Part shown: positions 10,263-22,678 of the stretch, piece after piece
Numbering within the stretch: position 1 is the stretch's first letter
Layout: every line of letters starts with the position of its first letter
NCBI GenBank assembly: GCA_037951105.1
Contig: JBAMJV010000865.1
Span: 40,317-104,316, forward strand
Reading direction: 5' to 3'
From: Echinarachnius parma
Taxonomy: Eukaryota > Echinodermata > Echinoidea > Clypeasteroida > Echinarachniidae
DNA: 64,000 bases
Position numbers and translations under genes: made by a program
Notes under the pieces: model-generated
Told to the model about the DNA's origin: nothing
Databases searched by the model: none
What the model saw: only the letters and a program-made list of their open reading frames with translations

Positions 10263-10981
10263 AATTAAGATTTACAGTCCTTTTCAAACTATAAAAAAAC
10301 AGCTATGCTCGGGTCCCTTGAATTAGTTTCAGTAGGCCTATGCTCAACTGATGCAGATATCGACTCTGGAGAAGATGACTGGTGCTCCTTGAATCATGAT
10401 CATCAACAATATGCCTAGATTATGCATCATGAATTAATGGAACGGGTGCATTTGGAGTGAAGAAATTAGTAAAAGAAGTTTGTCTTTACCTAGACATTTA
10501 GGACTACGTAGTGCAGCTATGCGCCTTTATAGCCTGCATGAAGGCGTCAAAATTATCTATAAAAGCGGGAGGCAGATTCAAGATCCTAAAAGGGCCCTTG
10601 GTATGATAAACGATTTACCATGCTAGGAAGTTTGTTAGGCCTATACGCGCTCTATGTCTTCTGAAATGTGGTGAGCGTCGATCCTCGCGCACGGGACTGA
10701 AAATTTGCATAAGGCGCTATATTGGAAGGATTCTTCAAACTGATATAGGCGCGCTATTGCTAGTACTCTAGGGAACGACTGTTATGTTCTTGGTTATTAT
10801 CGTTGATAATGATTATTATCACACATTAAATAAAACGTGATAATAATGAATGATATACATTGTAGACACATTTGGCTTCATGTCGGGTCGTCATTTTTTT
10901 TTTTTTTTTTTTTGCCAAACGATTGGGGGGGCACGTGCCCCCCCATGCCCCCCCCCCCATAGCTACGCCACTGATGAAGAC

Positions 10982-13070
10982 AGAGTGAGAAAGCATGGTT
11001 TGTGTGCTAGTGTGTACATGTATGCAGTAAAACGCCACGAGGTCCAGAATAGAGACAAAGAGATTCTTATCTGAGTGGAGTTGAAACAGCTAGGACCAGC
11101 GAGACAGGAAATGACTTCAATGTTATGTAAACAAGTTGAGGTAAAGTTTCACTGGTAGAGGATGGCTAGTCTGTTGTTCAGACTGTGAAGCGAGTCCCTA
11201 CACCAGCGTTTGGCTCCCCTTTCATTACATTGATTTGCTGAATTGTCGTAGTGCAATGCATTGTCTATCCTTCCACCTGTACTTCCACCTGAGCTTGCCT
11301 TTGAGGAAATGTTGCTATTTCGGCAAAATACTACTTTTTTCCCTGTTTTGGACAATTATAATTTTTCATAACGTGAAGTTTATGCATACTTCCACCTCTT
11401 TAATTAAAATAAGTTTTAGTCAGGATCAAGTCAACACAAGTTCGTAACAATTCTAAATCTTTTTTTCATATCAACTAAACAAGTTCATCTACAGTATGAT
11501 CAATCCATCCTTAGACTGAATAGATCCATTCTGTTTTCATTCTTCATTACATTCATTCATTGAATCAAATTTCATGAATCATTACAATTTAGTTTACTTA
11601 TGTTACGATAACCTAACCAGGCGCCGTACGTATGTAGTACGGCGCCTGTCATACTGAGGTGTGTATACCGTGATGGTAACACTTTATATAGGCTTTAACG
11701 GCAAACACACTTATAAAAAAAAAACATACTTTAAATAACATACAATGTATCTCGGTTCATACTTACGAATTATGTTATGCATGGACATCAATGATCCAAA
11801 TCGTAAAATGTCTGATGCTCCATTCGTTTTATTTATACTGAAATTTACTATAAAACTGGCAAGATTACAGAAGTGACGAAAATGGTATCCGAATTTGTTC
11901 GCTGCATGCAATATCAGGTGATCGAAAACTTGTCGGCAATGCGCGAGGTCGCAGGTCAAACTTTGGCGTACGATCCTGGATGTGCGCGCGTTCTGTACAG
12001 CGATTGATCCATTTCTGCGTGCGCGATACACCCCTGTACACGGTACATGTGAGTACGGTACCAGTCCCTGGCTTATTGTATTAGTCAACCGATCGCCACT
12101 TACGCGCGGAATACCTCCTATCCCAGCATGCATTGCCGACGAGTTTTCGGTCACCTGACATTGCATGCAGCGAACAAAAACAAAGGATATAACAGTCATC
12201 ATCAATTTGAGGTAAGTTATCATTCTTTTGCAACAAATTAAATAGCATGCAAGGTAGGTTGAAGGTTTAATTCATGTCTAGAACTAAAAAAAAATAGTTA
12301 TAATAGATGTAAAGTTGTTGAAACCACCCGTCGCAAAATTTCTCAAAATTGTTTAACGTCTCGTCGTCACAGCGCCATACTTCGTACGGCGCTGATCAGT
12401 TAATGTTACGAGTACTTATGTACATTCTTCATACGTTGACAGTTGTTCTGAACTTCTGTTCTGATCATTCACACTTAATTACAGTGATGTTCATCATTTT
12501 GTTTAAATTCACTCAAATTAATAAAAATAAGACAAAGTCCAATTTATTTCCATTCATGTTCATTCTCATTCAATGTTTGAAAATTTGTCTTATTTGATGA
12601 AGGCAGACTTGACCAGAAGAAGTACAAGAAGGACAAATGTCAATGGCAATGGCTAAATAATATCAATGTCAATGGCAAATTCACAATTTACTGTTGAATT
12701 GCTTATTGTGTACCTAAACTGTTTGAACAAACAATAACTTTAAATCGAATGCGTGGGACAGAAGTAACTGCTAAGACCTGAGAATCTTCAGTATACAAAA
12801 CAAAATAATGCTAAATTAAACAAGAGAATAAACTCTCTACTCACGTTATCTGTAATTAGTATCACTTCTTGGCATTCCTGGCAGAAATCTGAAGGGAAAA
12901 TCGCCAAATTAGCCAAAGCTAAGCCTAAAAGAATAAAAACAAATTCCACGACCAAAATAAATTGACGGCAAATGAACTCTATTCATGTTTTGACAAGTTA
13001 AATTTACCGCAAGTAGAGTGACGTCACGTCCGATCACAGCACGGCATTATCTTTTTCGTACTAGAGTAGT
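10982..13070. other. Intergenic stretch with three palindromes, no supported gene
   Basis: There is a hairpin at 11620-11648 (GGCGCCGTAC ... GTACGGCGCC), a hairpin at 12372-12396 (AGCGCCATAC ... GTACGGCGCT), and a larger inverted pair at about 11895-11945 and 12127-12175 (TTGTTCGCTGCATGCAAT against ATTGCATGCAGCGAACAA). The open frame between 11711 and 12223 overlaps this inverted pair and resembles no protein I know. Confidence 0.45.
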
Positions 13071-13077
13071 GGTGACC

Positions 13078-13590
13078 CAGGTGGTGGCGGTGGTGGTGGT
13101 GGTAGAGGTGGTGGTGGTGGTGGTGGTGGAGGTGGTGGTGGTTGTGGTGGTGGTAGTGGTGGTGTTGGGGGTAGTGGTGGTGGTGGTGGTGGTGGTGGTG
13201 GTGGTGGTGGTGGTGGTGGTGGTGGAGGATGGTGGTGGTGGTGGTGGTGGTGGTGGTGGTAGAGGTGGTGGTGGTGGTGGTGGTGGAGGTGGTGGTGGTG
13301 GTGGTAGTGGTGGTGTTGGGGGTAGTGGTGGTGGGGGTGGTGGTGGTGGTGGTGGTGGTGGTGGTGGTGGTGGTGGTGGTGGTGGTGGTGGTGGTGGTGG
13401 TGGTGGTGGTGGTGGTGGTGGTGGTGGTGGTGGAGGTGGTAATGTTTGCGGTGGTGGTGGTGGTGGTGGTGGTGGGGGTAGTGGTGGTGGTGGTGGTGGT
13501 GGTGGTGGGGGTAGTGGTGGTGGTGGTGGGGGTAGTGGTGGTGGTGGTGGTGGGGGTAGTGGTGGTGGTGGTGGTGGTGATGGTGGTGCC
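13078..13590. repeat. (GGT)n microsatellite with GGA/AGT/GGG interruptions
   Basis: Roughly 510 bp of GTG/GGT triplets, interrupted about every 50-100 bp. It produces poly-Gly, poly-Val, poly-Pro, poly-Thr and poly-His frames on both strands, which are not genes. The pattern GGTGGTAGTGGTGGTGTTGGGGGTAGTGGTGGT occurs twice (near 13147 and 13303), showing an internal duplication. Confidence 0.95.
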
Positions 13591-13850
13591 CGGGGGGGGG
13601 GGGGCACTCATGTATAATGTAAGACGGGTTGTGCCGCTTAAAAGAATCCCGTTTTCCGATTGCCGCTCTAAAGATACCCGATTTTCAAAAATTGCCGCTC
13701 CATAGACCCCCGGAATGACTTGGCTAGGTAGTTGAGTAGCGCCAAGTCCATTATTCTTCTTCTAGTCAGCTCTTTGGACCACCATTTGAGCCTTTTTGAA
13801 GGTTTCCGTAGATCTTTGGTAGCTCCAAGTCTATGTATTTTGTAGTTTTA
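13591..13850. repeat. Dispersed repeat beginning poly-G then CACTCATGTATAATG (copy 1)
   Basis: It starts C(G)13 CACTCATGTATAATGTAAGACGG and contains GTGCCGCTTAAAAGAA and TTTGGTAGCTCCAAGTCTATG. The same order is found at 51205-51530. No coding sequence. Confidence 0.75.
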
Positions 13851-15853
13851 GTCTGCTCCTTAGACCCCTTAACTCCCGTTTCAGGGTTTTTGTAGCACGA
13901 AAGACCCTATATTTTTTGCTTGTAGTCAGCTCTTATAAAGACCTCCATTTCAGAGTTCCGTGCGGGCGTGCGGCACACCCCCGTCAAAAAAAATAATTAG
14001 AGTGCCGCCCCCCCCCCCCCCCCCCCCCCCCCGGGTGGTGGTGGAGGTGGAGTACGTGGGCTTATCATCAGGAATCCCATTCCAAATTATACTACCTGCA
14101 TATGATATCTAGTATTATATGGATTGTTTACCAACCTCAGATTTTATTATAGCTGGCTTATAATTTAGGCTTTGTTTTAATATAGTATACATTTATACAG
14201 ATCCAATTGCAATTTGTATGCCAATTTATGATAACGAAATAAAGGGCTAATTAATTATACTTATGTTCCCTGATAGGTCCTTTGAAACAGATTCACGTAC
14301 TACTTTCTTTTGTAACAACAATACAGATTGTATATGTGTACCACAGACTTATACCATAAGTCTAATGCCAAATACATAGTCCTTTAGCTATTATCTATTA
14401 CGCAGAAGAAGAAGATAATTATATTATAATTGTAACACAGGGGCGTCGATCCTGGGGGGGGGGGGGGGGAGGGGGGGGCAGGGGGGCGGTCGCCCCCCAA
14501 TGAAAATATTGGGGGGCGAACATATCATTTCGCCCCCCCCCCCCAATAATTCCGAAAATGAGGAAGAAAAAAATCGAGAGATATAATGCCAAAGAGGGGA
14601 AAGACACATTTATCAATAATTAATCTTCAATATAGCCGTTTTTTAGTTTGAAAAGGACTGTAAATCTCTTTTTTTGCCGCGCGCTTCGCGCGCATACGGT
14701 TTCTCACATTGCAAGTTTCATTTTGGTTGCGGGAACTCAGCTTTCGAAATGTGTTGGGCAGTGTAATTTCTCAAACGCACGCCTCAAACGAAGTTTATTA
14801 AACCCTCATCTATAGATAGCACACCGTCACAGAAAATAAAATAATCTGAAATATATCTTTCAGTCAATTCGGTCCATATGCGCTGAACGCAAATCAAATT
14901 GGAATATCATTAGTCTAGTCGGAATGGGGGGTTCCCATGCACCCAAAAGATATATTTTTTTAACTTACATTTTTGTAAACCTGAATGTGTCTAGTTAAAG
15001 AATTTTGATGTTACCAAGACCAAATCGTGTCCCATGGGTGTGTTTGGCGGCCATCTTTGACACCATGTTGGAGTTCAATGGAAAAAAGTGTAACTAACTC
15101 AAATGTTGAATAACGGGCCATAACAAGAACATTGAACATGTATTTAGGGATAGTTGGCAACGAGGGATTATTTTTAAATAAAATTACAATATTTAAACCA
15201 ATTTGAATACGTAATTTAGCGATGATCGTGGTGGCCATCTTGAATTTTTACAAAAAAATACGATTTTCTAATATATCTCTTGGAATATATCTAATAAAAA
15301 GACTAATATAAATGAGTGTTCATATAATGCATCATGGGCTATTTGATCAATATGTTCTAGTTCATAATTCAATCATATAAATTCAAACAGGAGGTATTGG
15401 CCGCCATTTTGTGCCACTCTTGGCCACCATGTTGGATTTCATTGAAATACGTGTAAATTGCTTATGTTTTAATTAGGGTCATACAAAGACAAATTAACAC
15501 TTTGTATGTGAGTGAAATGGCAACGAGGGATTAGTTAAAGTATAATTATAATAATTCAATTAATTTGAATGCACAATTCGGCTGCCATATTGGATTTTGG
15601 TGAAAAAAAAACATATTTTTATACATATTTTGGGATTAAATGAAATAAACGGAAAATACAAAACAAATGAACATGCTTTTTGATAATTTGGCAACTAGGG
15701 ATGATTACAAATGATAATTTAAGTTATTTGTATGCCTGCCATCTTGGCAGCCATCTTGGATTTTAATGAAAATATGTATATGTACATAAATTATCTTTCT
15801 AAATAAGTACCATGCATTCAAGTCCAATGATCACATTTTTTGTATGAGAGTTA

Positions 15854-16255
15854 TTGATAGATATAGCATTGAATCATGATGTCAGAATTATAAAACCCCC
15901 AATTCGGGATTTGGTAGCCACCTTGGTGGCCATCTTTGATTTAACCGATCTCCAATCATCTGCTTTAGCAGAGCATGGCAGACTTTTGCCATGCCTTGAA
16001 ATACATCAGACATGTGAATTGCCTGAACATGCTGAAGGTGGACTGAGTGAAGTCAGATCCCTCCGGAAATTTGGAACCGACCGTAAATATGTACTGGGCC
16101 AAGAGCCGAGAGTGTATCCACATTCAGCTAAATCTTTACCTTCAGCGAAAGTGTCATATACTTCTCTAGTACAAATGAGGTGTCCAATAGCTGATAGACG
16201 CGTGAGGACTGGTGAGAACCAGTTGGCAGCTGTTTGGATGTCAACGATTGCATGA
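15854..16255 (+). pseudogene. Frame within the left arm, mirrored in the right arm; not recognised
   Basis: The translation includes LEIHQTCELPEHAEGG and LGQEPRVYPHSAKSLPS. The inverted arm copy (minus, 18306-18656) gives related peptides, LEIHRTCELVEGG and LGQEPRVYPHSFKALPS. Similarity between copies follows from the DNA duplication alone, and the right copy shows frame damage. I recognise no family. It could be the remnant of a real exon captured by the element. Confidence 0.3.
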
Positions 16256-17584
16256 TCAGCGACCAAAATGCAGAAACGCTCAGTATCTTGGGAACATATT
16301 GGTTGGTCAATGACTTCACCACATGTCACACGAATGGTCTTAGCAATCCATTTTATAAGGATGTCCGAAAATCACATGAAACATCACATGATTTCTAACT
16401 CCTAGGTCTGCCTATCAATTGAGAGGACTCTAAGAACAATGGATCATTGGTGCAATGCTATTTCTGTGGGCAGAACAAAGCATCATTAGTGATCTTCATC
16501 GTCCAAGACACTAACAATTCACTGTCGAGAGACCCCAAAGGGGTGTACATCCAGGACGGCATCAACGTCTGGTAAAATTCAAGGCTGAATCCTACACAAA
16601 TGTGACAAAAAGAACACATTCCTATCCCTGGAATAAAGTTAGAAGAAATCACTGCAGAGCCATCTGGGAACAAGATCCTGCTTTTACGTGGGCGGTTATT
16701 GTGACCTATCAGACCATTGGAACGACCCTTCAAGATGAGAGGTCCAAGACGGACTGGTCGACTGATCATGATGACAGTGGCCATGAGTGACCAAGATTAA
16801 CGATCTTTTGGACAAGCCTAGCTCTCTTCAAGCAAATGGTCTAGAATTGGATGCATTAAGATAAGATCAGGTTCAATGAGACCTCAGTGACATATGTTGA
16901 ACCAAAAGACTCCAACTATGATTGATTCGGCACATGAAATACAACTACGGGATCACATGCAAGGGGCGGAAGACTGACAGTTATCTAGTGTTCTTCAATC
17001 AACATGTCTTGAATGTATTTTAGGAAAGTTGAATGTATGTTTAATTTTGGTTCAGTTTCAGGAAATCACTGTCTATCCGACATCCACATCTGCATCGCAG
17101 GCAAACAGTCGTAGATCTTCTGGCATGCAGCAAGGTCTGACCCACCATGGCTTGAAGGCAACTTAGAGTGGAGTATCGTCTACGTAGAGATGATAACCCC
17201 CTTCGTGATGCTTTGCAATGTCCCTAGGTTAAGTGTGAATGGTGAATTGGATAGGTCCAGGGACGGACCCATGATGGAACGTAACAACCCAAGTTCCGTT
17301 TTCCGATGTAGAGTGCTGCTAGGGCCGCGATAGATTGGAATTTGATCTAGATTTCTGGCATATTTTCCCTTGTTTTTGTGTATGTTTCATGTTCCGAATC
17401 AATAATGGTGGTCTTTTAGTTCAACATCTGTAACTCAGGTCTCATTGAACCTGATTTCATCTTAATGAATCCTTGTGGCCATTGTAAAACCATATTTTGA
17501 TTGAAAGAGGGCCCGTGTGGAATAGCGGCAGTCTTGGCCACTCATGGCCACTGCCAGCATGATCAGTCGAACGGTCTGTCTTAC

Positions 17585-17626
17585 ACCTCTTCTTCTTCTT
17601 CTTCTTCTTCTTCTTCTTCTTCTTGT
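17585..17626. repeat. (CTT)n microsatellite
   Basis: About 13 tandem CTT triplets in the centre of the long-armed element. Confidence 0.9.
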
Positions 17627-20435
17627 TACTGGAAACAAACTCCGCATGATCAGATGATGCGGATATACAGTTGCAGGTTACCTCTCAAGGCTCTCATCTC
17701 ACGATAACCGCCAATGTAGAATCAGGATTTTATTCACAGATGGCTTTGCAGTGTCTTCTTCTAACTTGATTCCAGGGTTATGAGTGTGTACTTTTTGTCA
17801 TTTTTGTGTACGTTTCAGCCTGTGCTCCTCTTTTGAGTCTCGCGTCAGTATGGTCATTGTCATTTAGGCCGTCTCCATTGATAGGATGGGCTAGGTGTAA
17901 GAAATCATGTGATGTTTCATAACATGTGCTTTTCAGATATCTTTTTTTTTTTTTTTTTTATTGTTAACATGGTTAAGGCCATTGGTGTGGCAGGTGGTGA
18001 TGGAGTCACTGCCAGTCCGGTACGGCCCCATTAGAGGTGTTTCTGCATCATGGTCGCTGATCAGTAATGTGCAATCATTGACATTCAAACAGATGCGAAC
18101 AGGTCCTCACCTTACGCGTTGATAAGGTATTACATCAGCGACCTTGTGGATTAAATTTGTCTTCTCTTGCTGAGGTGGCTTAGGAGTGTCATCTACACAA
18201 TTATCCCAGGCTCTTGCACACCTTGTTGGCTTGGTGCGGGTCAGTGCGTATGCATTTGTGATACAGGGGTTATACGTACATGTACGTTTTGAATCCTGGC
18301 ATGGATTAGATGACTCCCTGGAAGTCATTATCCATGAGGATAAAATAATGACAAATTACAAATAGCAACATAATGACAACCTTGCATGAATCAAAATGAA
18401 GTAAACAGCACAGGTGGGAGCATGCTACAGGTGGTGAAACCCAACTGTGATGCCACCAGCCGTTATTGGACACCTCCTTCGTACAAGAGAAGTATGACAC
18501 TTTCACTGAAGGTAAAGCTTTAAATGAATGTGGATACACTCTGGGCTCTTGGCCCAGTATACATTTATGGTCGGTTCCAAATTTCCAGAGGGATCTGACT
18601 TCACTCAGCCCACCTTCAACTAATTCACATGTCCGATGTATTTCAAGGCGAGGCAAAATTCTGCCAATGCTCTGCTAAAGCAGATGAATGGAGATCGGTT
18701 AAGTCAAAGATGGCCGCCAAAGTGCCTACCAAAACCCATATGTGGGGTTGTATATTCTGAGATCATACATCAATAAACTATCATACAGAAAATGTGATTG
18801 TTTGACTTGAATTTACGGTACTTATTTAGAAAGATAATTTATTTCGCCTACATATAGATTTGTTCATTAAAATCCAAGATGGCTGCCAAGATGGCAGGCA
18901 TGCAAATAACTTAAATTATATTTTGTAATCATCCCTAGTTGCGAAATTATCAAAAACCATGTTTATTTCTTTTTTATTTTCTGTTTATTTCATTTATCTT
19001 ACAAGATATATGAAAATATTTTTTTTTCACCAAAATCCAAGATGGCTGCCAAATTATGCATTCAAATTAGTTGAATCATTATAATTATACTTGAAACTAA
19101 TCCCTTCTTACCATTTCACACATATAAAATATGTTAATATGTCGTTATATGACCCTACTTCAGACATAAGCAATTTATATGTATTTCAATGAAATCCAAC
19201 ATGGTCGCCAAGAGTGGCACAAAATGGCGGCCAAGACCCCCTGTTTGAATTCATATGATTGAATTATGAACAAGAATATATTGATAAAATATTCCATGAT
19301 GCATTTCATGAACAGTCATGTTTATTGGTCTTTTTAATAGGTATATTCCAAAAGATATATTTGAAAATCGTCTTTTTTTGTCAAAATCCAAGATGGCCAC
19401 CACGATGATCGCCAAATTACGTTATCAAATTAGTTTAATCACTTATATATTACCATTAAGTAATCCCTCGTTGCCAACCATCCCTAAATACATGTTCAAT
19501 TTTCTTTTCATGTCCCGTTATTCAACATTTAGGTAAGTTACACTTTTTCCCATTGAAATCCAACATGGTGTCCAAGATGGCCGCCAAACACACCCATGGG
19601 ACACGATTTGGTCTTGGTAACATCAAAATTCTTTAACTAGACACATTCAGGTTTACAAAAATGTATGTTAAAAAAATATATCTTTTGGGTGCATGGGACC
19701 CCCCTGTTCCTCCCCTACTACATGTCCCCCCACATTTGAAAGTGGAGGAGATTGTCCCCCTCCCTTTGTCATTATGTATGTTTGGTTCCATACTTATATA
19801 CTTCATATTACGTGAAATTTCTGTCTCAGGTGTGCACCAAATCGCACAATTTCACGCCCCAAAATACAAAAGCTCCCTACTGTGGGAGGGGGACATCCCC
19901 TCCCACACCCTCCCCCGCTCGGTCGCTTCGCTTCCTCGCAATGTCTCCCCTCCACTTTTGAGAAGTTGTTGACGCCCTTGCTTAGTTTCATGGGAGCCCA
20001 ATGCCCTAGACTATATCGATGGTTCTTTAGTATACAGGATCACGTGGATCCATCTCATGCAAGGCTCAATCTTTTCCTCGCTATGCTCTTTAAAAATACG
20101 TTACGAGTAGGTTCACTATTTTATACAATTTTAACACCCATGATAGGAGTTGCAAATGTCTGAAATTGAAATTGAAATTGAAAAGGTTTTATTGAAAATA
20201 ATATCAATGGCAGCCAAGTGGCTGAATTGCAGATATTTTACAAACGAAAACAATTAAAATAACATAACATAACTTTGAAACGAGGAACTCCTTAGGTTAA
20301 CAATTAAATATTGAACATAATATACATAGTACAATTAAACAAGAAAATATACAGGATTACAAAGACGATAAACATTTAACTTTAAAAATTCAAATATAAA
20401 AAATTGCTTAAATTGAAATACAATAACTTATTTAT

Positions 20436-20760
20436 GTTTTCATGTGCCAGTCTCAAAATTCACCTTACTTATCAATCATTATACTTATAGGAAAGGGAAA
20501 ATAACTTTTTAAATATAAATAGCTGTGCACATATAAATATTCTATGTTCTATATTATTTTATCAAAATTATTCATCATAAAAATGCAATAGGGCTTAGGG
20601 TTTTCATGTTTGTATGTTTTCATGTGCCAGCCTCATAATTCACCTTACATATCATTCATTATAGAAAAGGGGAGAAATAACTTTTTAAATATAAATAACT
20701 ATGCACATATATATATTCTGTGTATTTCATCAACATTATTCATCATAAAAATGCAATTAA
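20436..20760. repeat. Tandem duplication (~175 bp) in the LINE 3' UTR
   Basis: TGTTTTCATGTGCCAG, then AATTCACCTTAC, AATAACTTTTTAAATATAAAT and ATTCATCATAAAAATGCAAT, appear twice in the same order with a few differences. Confidence 0.75.
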
Positions 20761-21009
20761 GGCAACTATATCATATACAATATTTTACAAAAGAGTAAAT
20801 CCAATCATTATTAATTCTGTGGGTTACATATAATAATAATAATAATGCGTGACAATATATTCACGATTACTGTTTCTACAAACTGCTAATAAATTGATTG
20901 TTTACACATGAATCAATCTTTATTTAAATGTTCAGAATGGAAATAATGAGAGTGATGCAAAAACAAAATGTTTGTATATTTGATTCTTTGGTGGTGGTAA
21001 TGGCATGAC

Positions 21010-21140
21010 GTAATGATCATTGTGATGATGACATTGATGATGATAATGGTGATGGTGGTGAAGATGGTAACATTGATGAGGATGGTGATGATGGTGAAGA
21101 TGATGGTAAAGATGGTGACATTGATGATGAAGGTGATGCC
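21010..21140. repeat. GATGAT/GGTGAT microsatellite
   Basis: Degenerate GATGATGGTGAA-type triplet repeats within the LINE 3' UTR; no gene. Confidence 0.85.
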
Positions 21141-21376
21141 TATTAGCGATAATGTTGGTAATTGTACATACTTATTTATTATAAACAGAGTAGTAAAAAT
21201 AAACATATTGCACATGTGAGTTGCGATCGAAATACTATCATGTTATCACTGAGTGAACATAATGTAAACATGCGATAGACAATAAAAGTCCTTCTTCAAA
21301 CATTAAAAATAAGTTCAAAGTATGTTGGGTGAGGGAGTACATGCAACCTGACAATTTAAGGAAATCTATTCAAAAT

Positions 21377-21815
21377 TTAGCTTGTTTGTTTATTTAGCAA
21401 TGATATCATATGCGGGATTGGGCTATTTTGGTGTCTGGATGTGCGAGAACGGGGTACAGTATAGGTTTGTCTTTGTCTAGTTTGATGGGTATGCAGGTTC
21501 TGAGGGGGGAGAAGGTAGTGCAGTTTACTAGAGGGAATGAGTATGGATTTGGCAAATGAGTTACAAAGTTGTTCTCGTCTTTCTTCTAATGTTTGTAAAT
21601 TGCACATCTGCCTAGCTTCGTCGTACGTGGTGTACAGTGTTCCTAGGATGATTCTGAGAGCGCGTTTCTGGATTCGTTCTAGGGCACTTCGCTGTTGCTT
21701 CGTGATCCCACCGGACCACACTGGGGCAGCATACTCTAGAACGGGGCGGAGGATGGTGGTGAATATCGTGGTAAGATCATTAACTGGTAGGTTGAAGTGT
21801 TTCAGGCGTCTCAGG
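21377..21815 (-). pseudogene. LINE C-terminal (post-RT) fragment
   Basis: The translation contains TILRPVLEYAAPVWSGG and QRSALERIQKRALRIILG, followed by LEERREQLCNSFAKS. These blocks are typical of the end of the single large ORF in CR1/Jockey/L2-type LINEs. A natural stop occurs at 21377. It is the continuation of the fragment at 24641-25071, displaced by H3. Confidence 0.85.
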
Positions 21816-22149
21816 CAGTGGCGAAGACAGGTTCTTACACCTGGGGGGGATGATTTGCCGTTCACCGGACCAATACCAATTTGTGCGCGCCCGAGACCGC
21901 CTGCCAAATTTGTTCAAGACAAAGGAAATTGCTTGAAAGTCCTCTCAGTGGGGGGGGGGGGGGGGGGGGGGGGGGATTGGGGATTAGATGTTAAGATGGT
22001 CGTGACCAGGCGGGCCGGAAGCAGTTTTGGATTGGGGGTGCAAAACCTATGGGGGCTCACGATTTGTGTGTGTAGGAGCTCATGCCTCACCACACTCACA
22101 GTGCTGCCAACTTTGAGCCAGATGTGAGAGCGAGACATTGCAAGGAGCG

Positions 22150-22625
22150 AAGCGACCAAGCCCGAGGGAGCGAAGTGACTGAGCGGGGGGAGGGGGTGTC
22201 CCCCACCCCACGGTAGGGAGCTTTTGCATTTTTGGACTTGACATTGTGCAATCTGGTGCTTACCTAGATAGGAAATTCGGGCTTAACATTGACTGTATCT
22301 GGGAAAGCGTGTTATGATTTGATCGACCAGAAATGTTATTATGTTAAATATATTTTCAAGAAGAAAACAAATAATTGACGCACTGATACATATGCTCCCC
22401 AACACAGGGAGCGAAGTGACTGAGCGGGGGGGGGGGGGGGGGGGGGAGGCGGGGGTGTCCCCCCTCCCACGGTAGGGAGCTTTTGCTTTTTTGGACTTGA
22501 AATTGCAATCTGGTGCTTACCTAGATATGAATTATTCGGGCTTAACATTGACTGTATCTGGGAAAGCGTGTTATGATTTGATCGACCAGAAATTTTAAAT
22601 ATATTTTCACGAAGAAAACAAATAA
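22150..22625. repeat. Direct duplication (~240 bp) of the G-rich block in H3
   Basis: GAGGGAGCGAAGTGACTGAGCGGGG, then CCCACGGTAGGGAGCTTTTGC, TTACCTAGATA, CTGTATCTGGGAAAGCGTG and GAAGAAAACAAATAATTGAC occur twice in order, at about 22165 and 22403. The second carries a longer poly-G run. Confidence 0.75.
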
Positions 22626-22678
22626 TTGACACACTAATAAATATGCACCCCAATACACACACAAATATTGTATTTATA

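Larger units (their letters stand above)
8728..10973. mobile_element. H1: hAT-like non-autonomous element with 8-bp target duplication
   Basis: The left end is CAGTGGCGTAGCGAGGG. The right end, reversed, is CAGTGGCGTAGCTATGG. The octamer ATGAAGAC stands directly outside both ends (8720-8727 and 10974-10981), a perfect 8-bp target duplication. CAGNGG termini and 8-bp duplications are typical of the hAT superfamily. No transposase is visible. It carries G-rich 'GAGGGTGTGGGAGGGGG' blocks, the MITE at 9157-9724, and a segment (9726-10312) shared with H2. Confidence 0.85.
14925..19705. mobile_element. Long-terminal-inverted-repeat element with YY1-like motif arrays
   Basis: Arms of about 1.3 kb mirror each other: 14930-16200 against 18450-19700. 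Both arms start GGGGGGT(T)CCCATGCACCC and continue in parallel through GTGTCCCATGGGTGTGTTTGG. Each arm contains repeated GGCNGCCATCTTG/CCATGTTGGATTT blocks between AT-rich spacers. The ~2.2-kb centre (16310-18450) holds a (TTC)n tract and no transposase I can identify. It interrupts a segment shared by H1 and H2, so it inserted after that segment spread. Exact ends and target duplication are uncertain by about 15 bp. Confidence 0.75.

Noticed and set aside
11711-12223. 170-residue minus-strand ORF as a gene
   Set aside because: It overlaps an inverted repeat, has no recognisable domain, no splice partners and no protein-like conservation signal visible.
13018-13705. Long plus and minus frames of poly-Gly, poly-Val, poly-Pro, poly-Thr
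   Set aside because: They are translations of a (GGT)n microsatellite, open in many frames at once, with no unique sequence or splice context.
9728-20155. A single 10-kb element with the H1/H2 shared segments as its inverted arms
   Set aside because: The left segment lies inside H1 and the right one inside H2, each bounded by its own termini and target duplications, so two dispersed copies explain it better.
21537-22127. Plus-strand ORF of 196 residues
   Set aside because: It is antisense to the LINE C-terminal region and then crosses the H3 boundary and a poly-G run.
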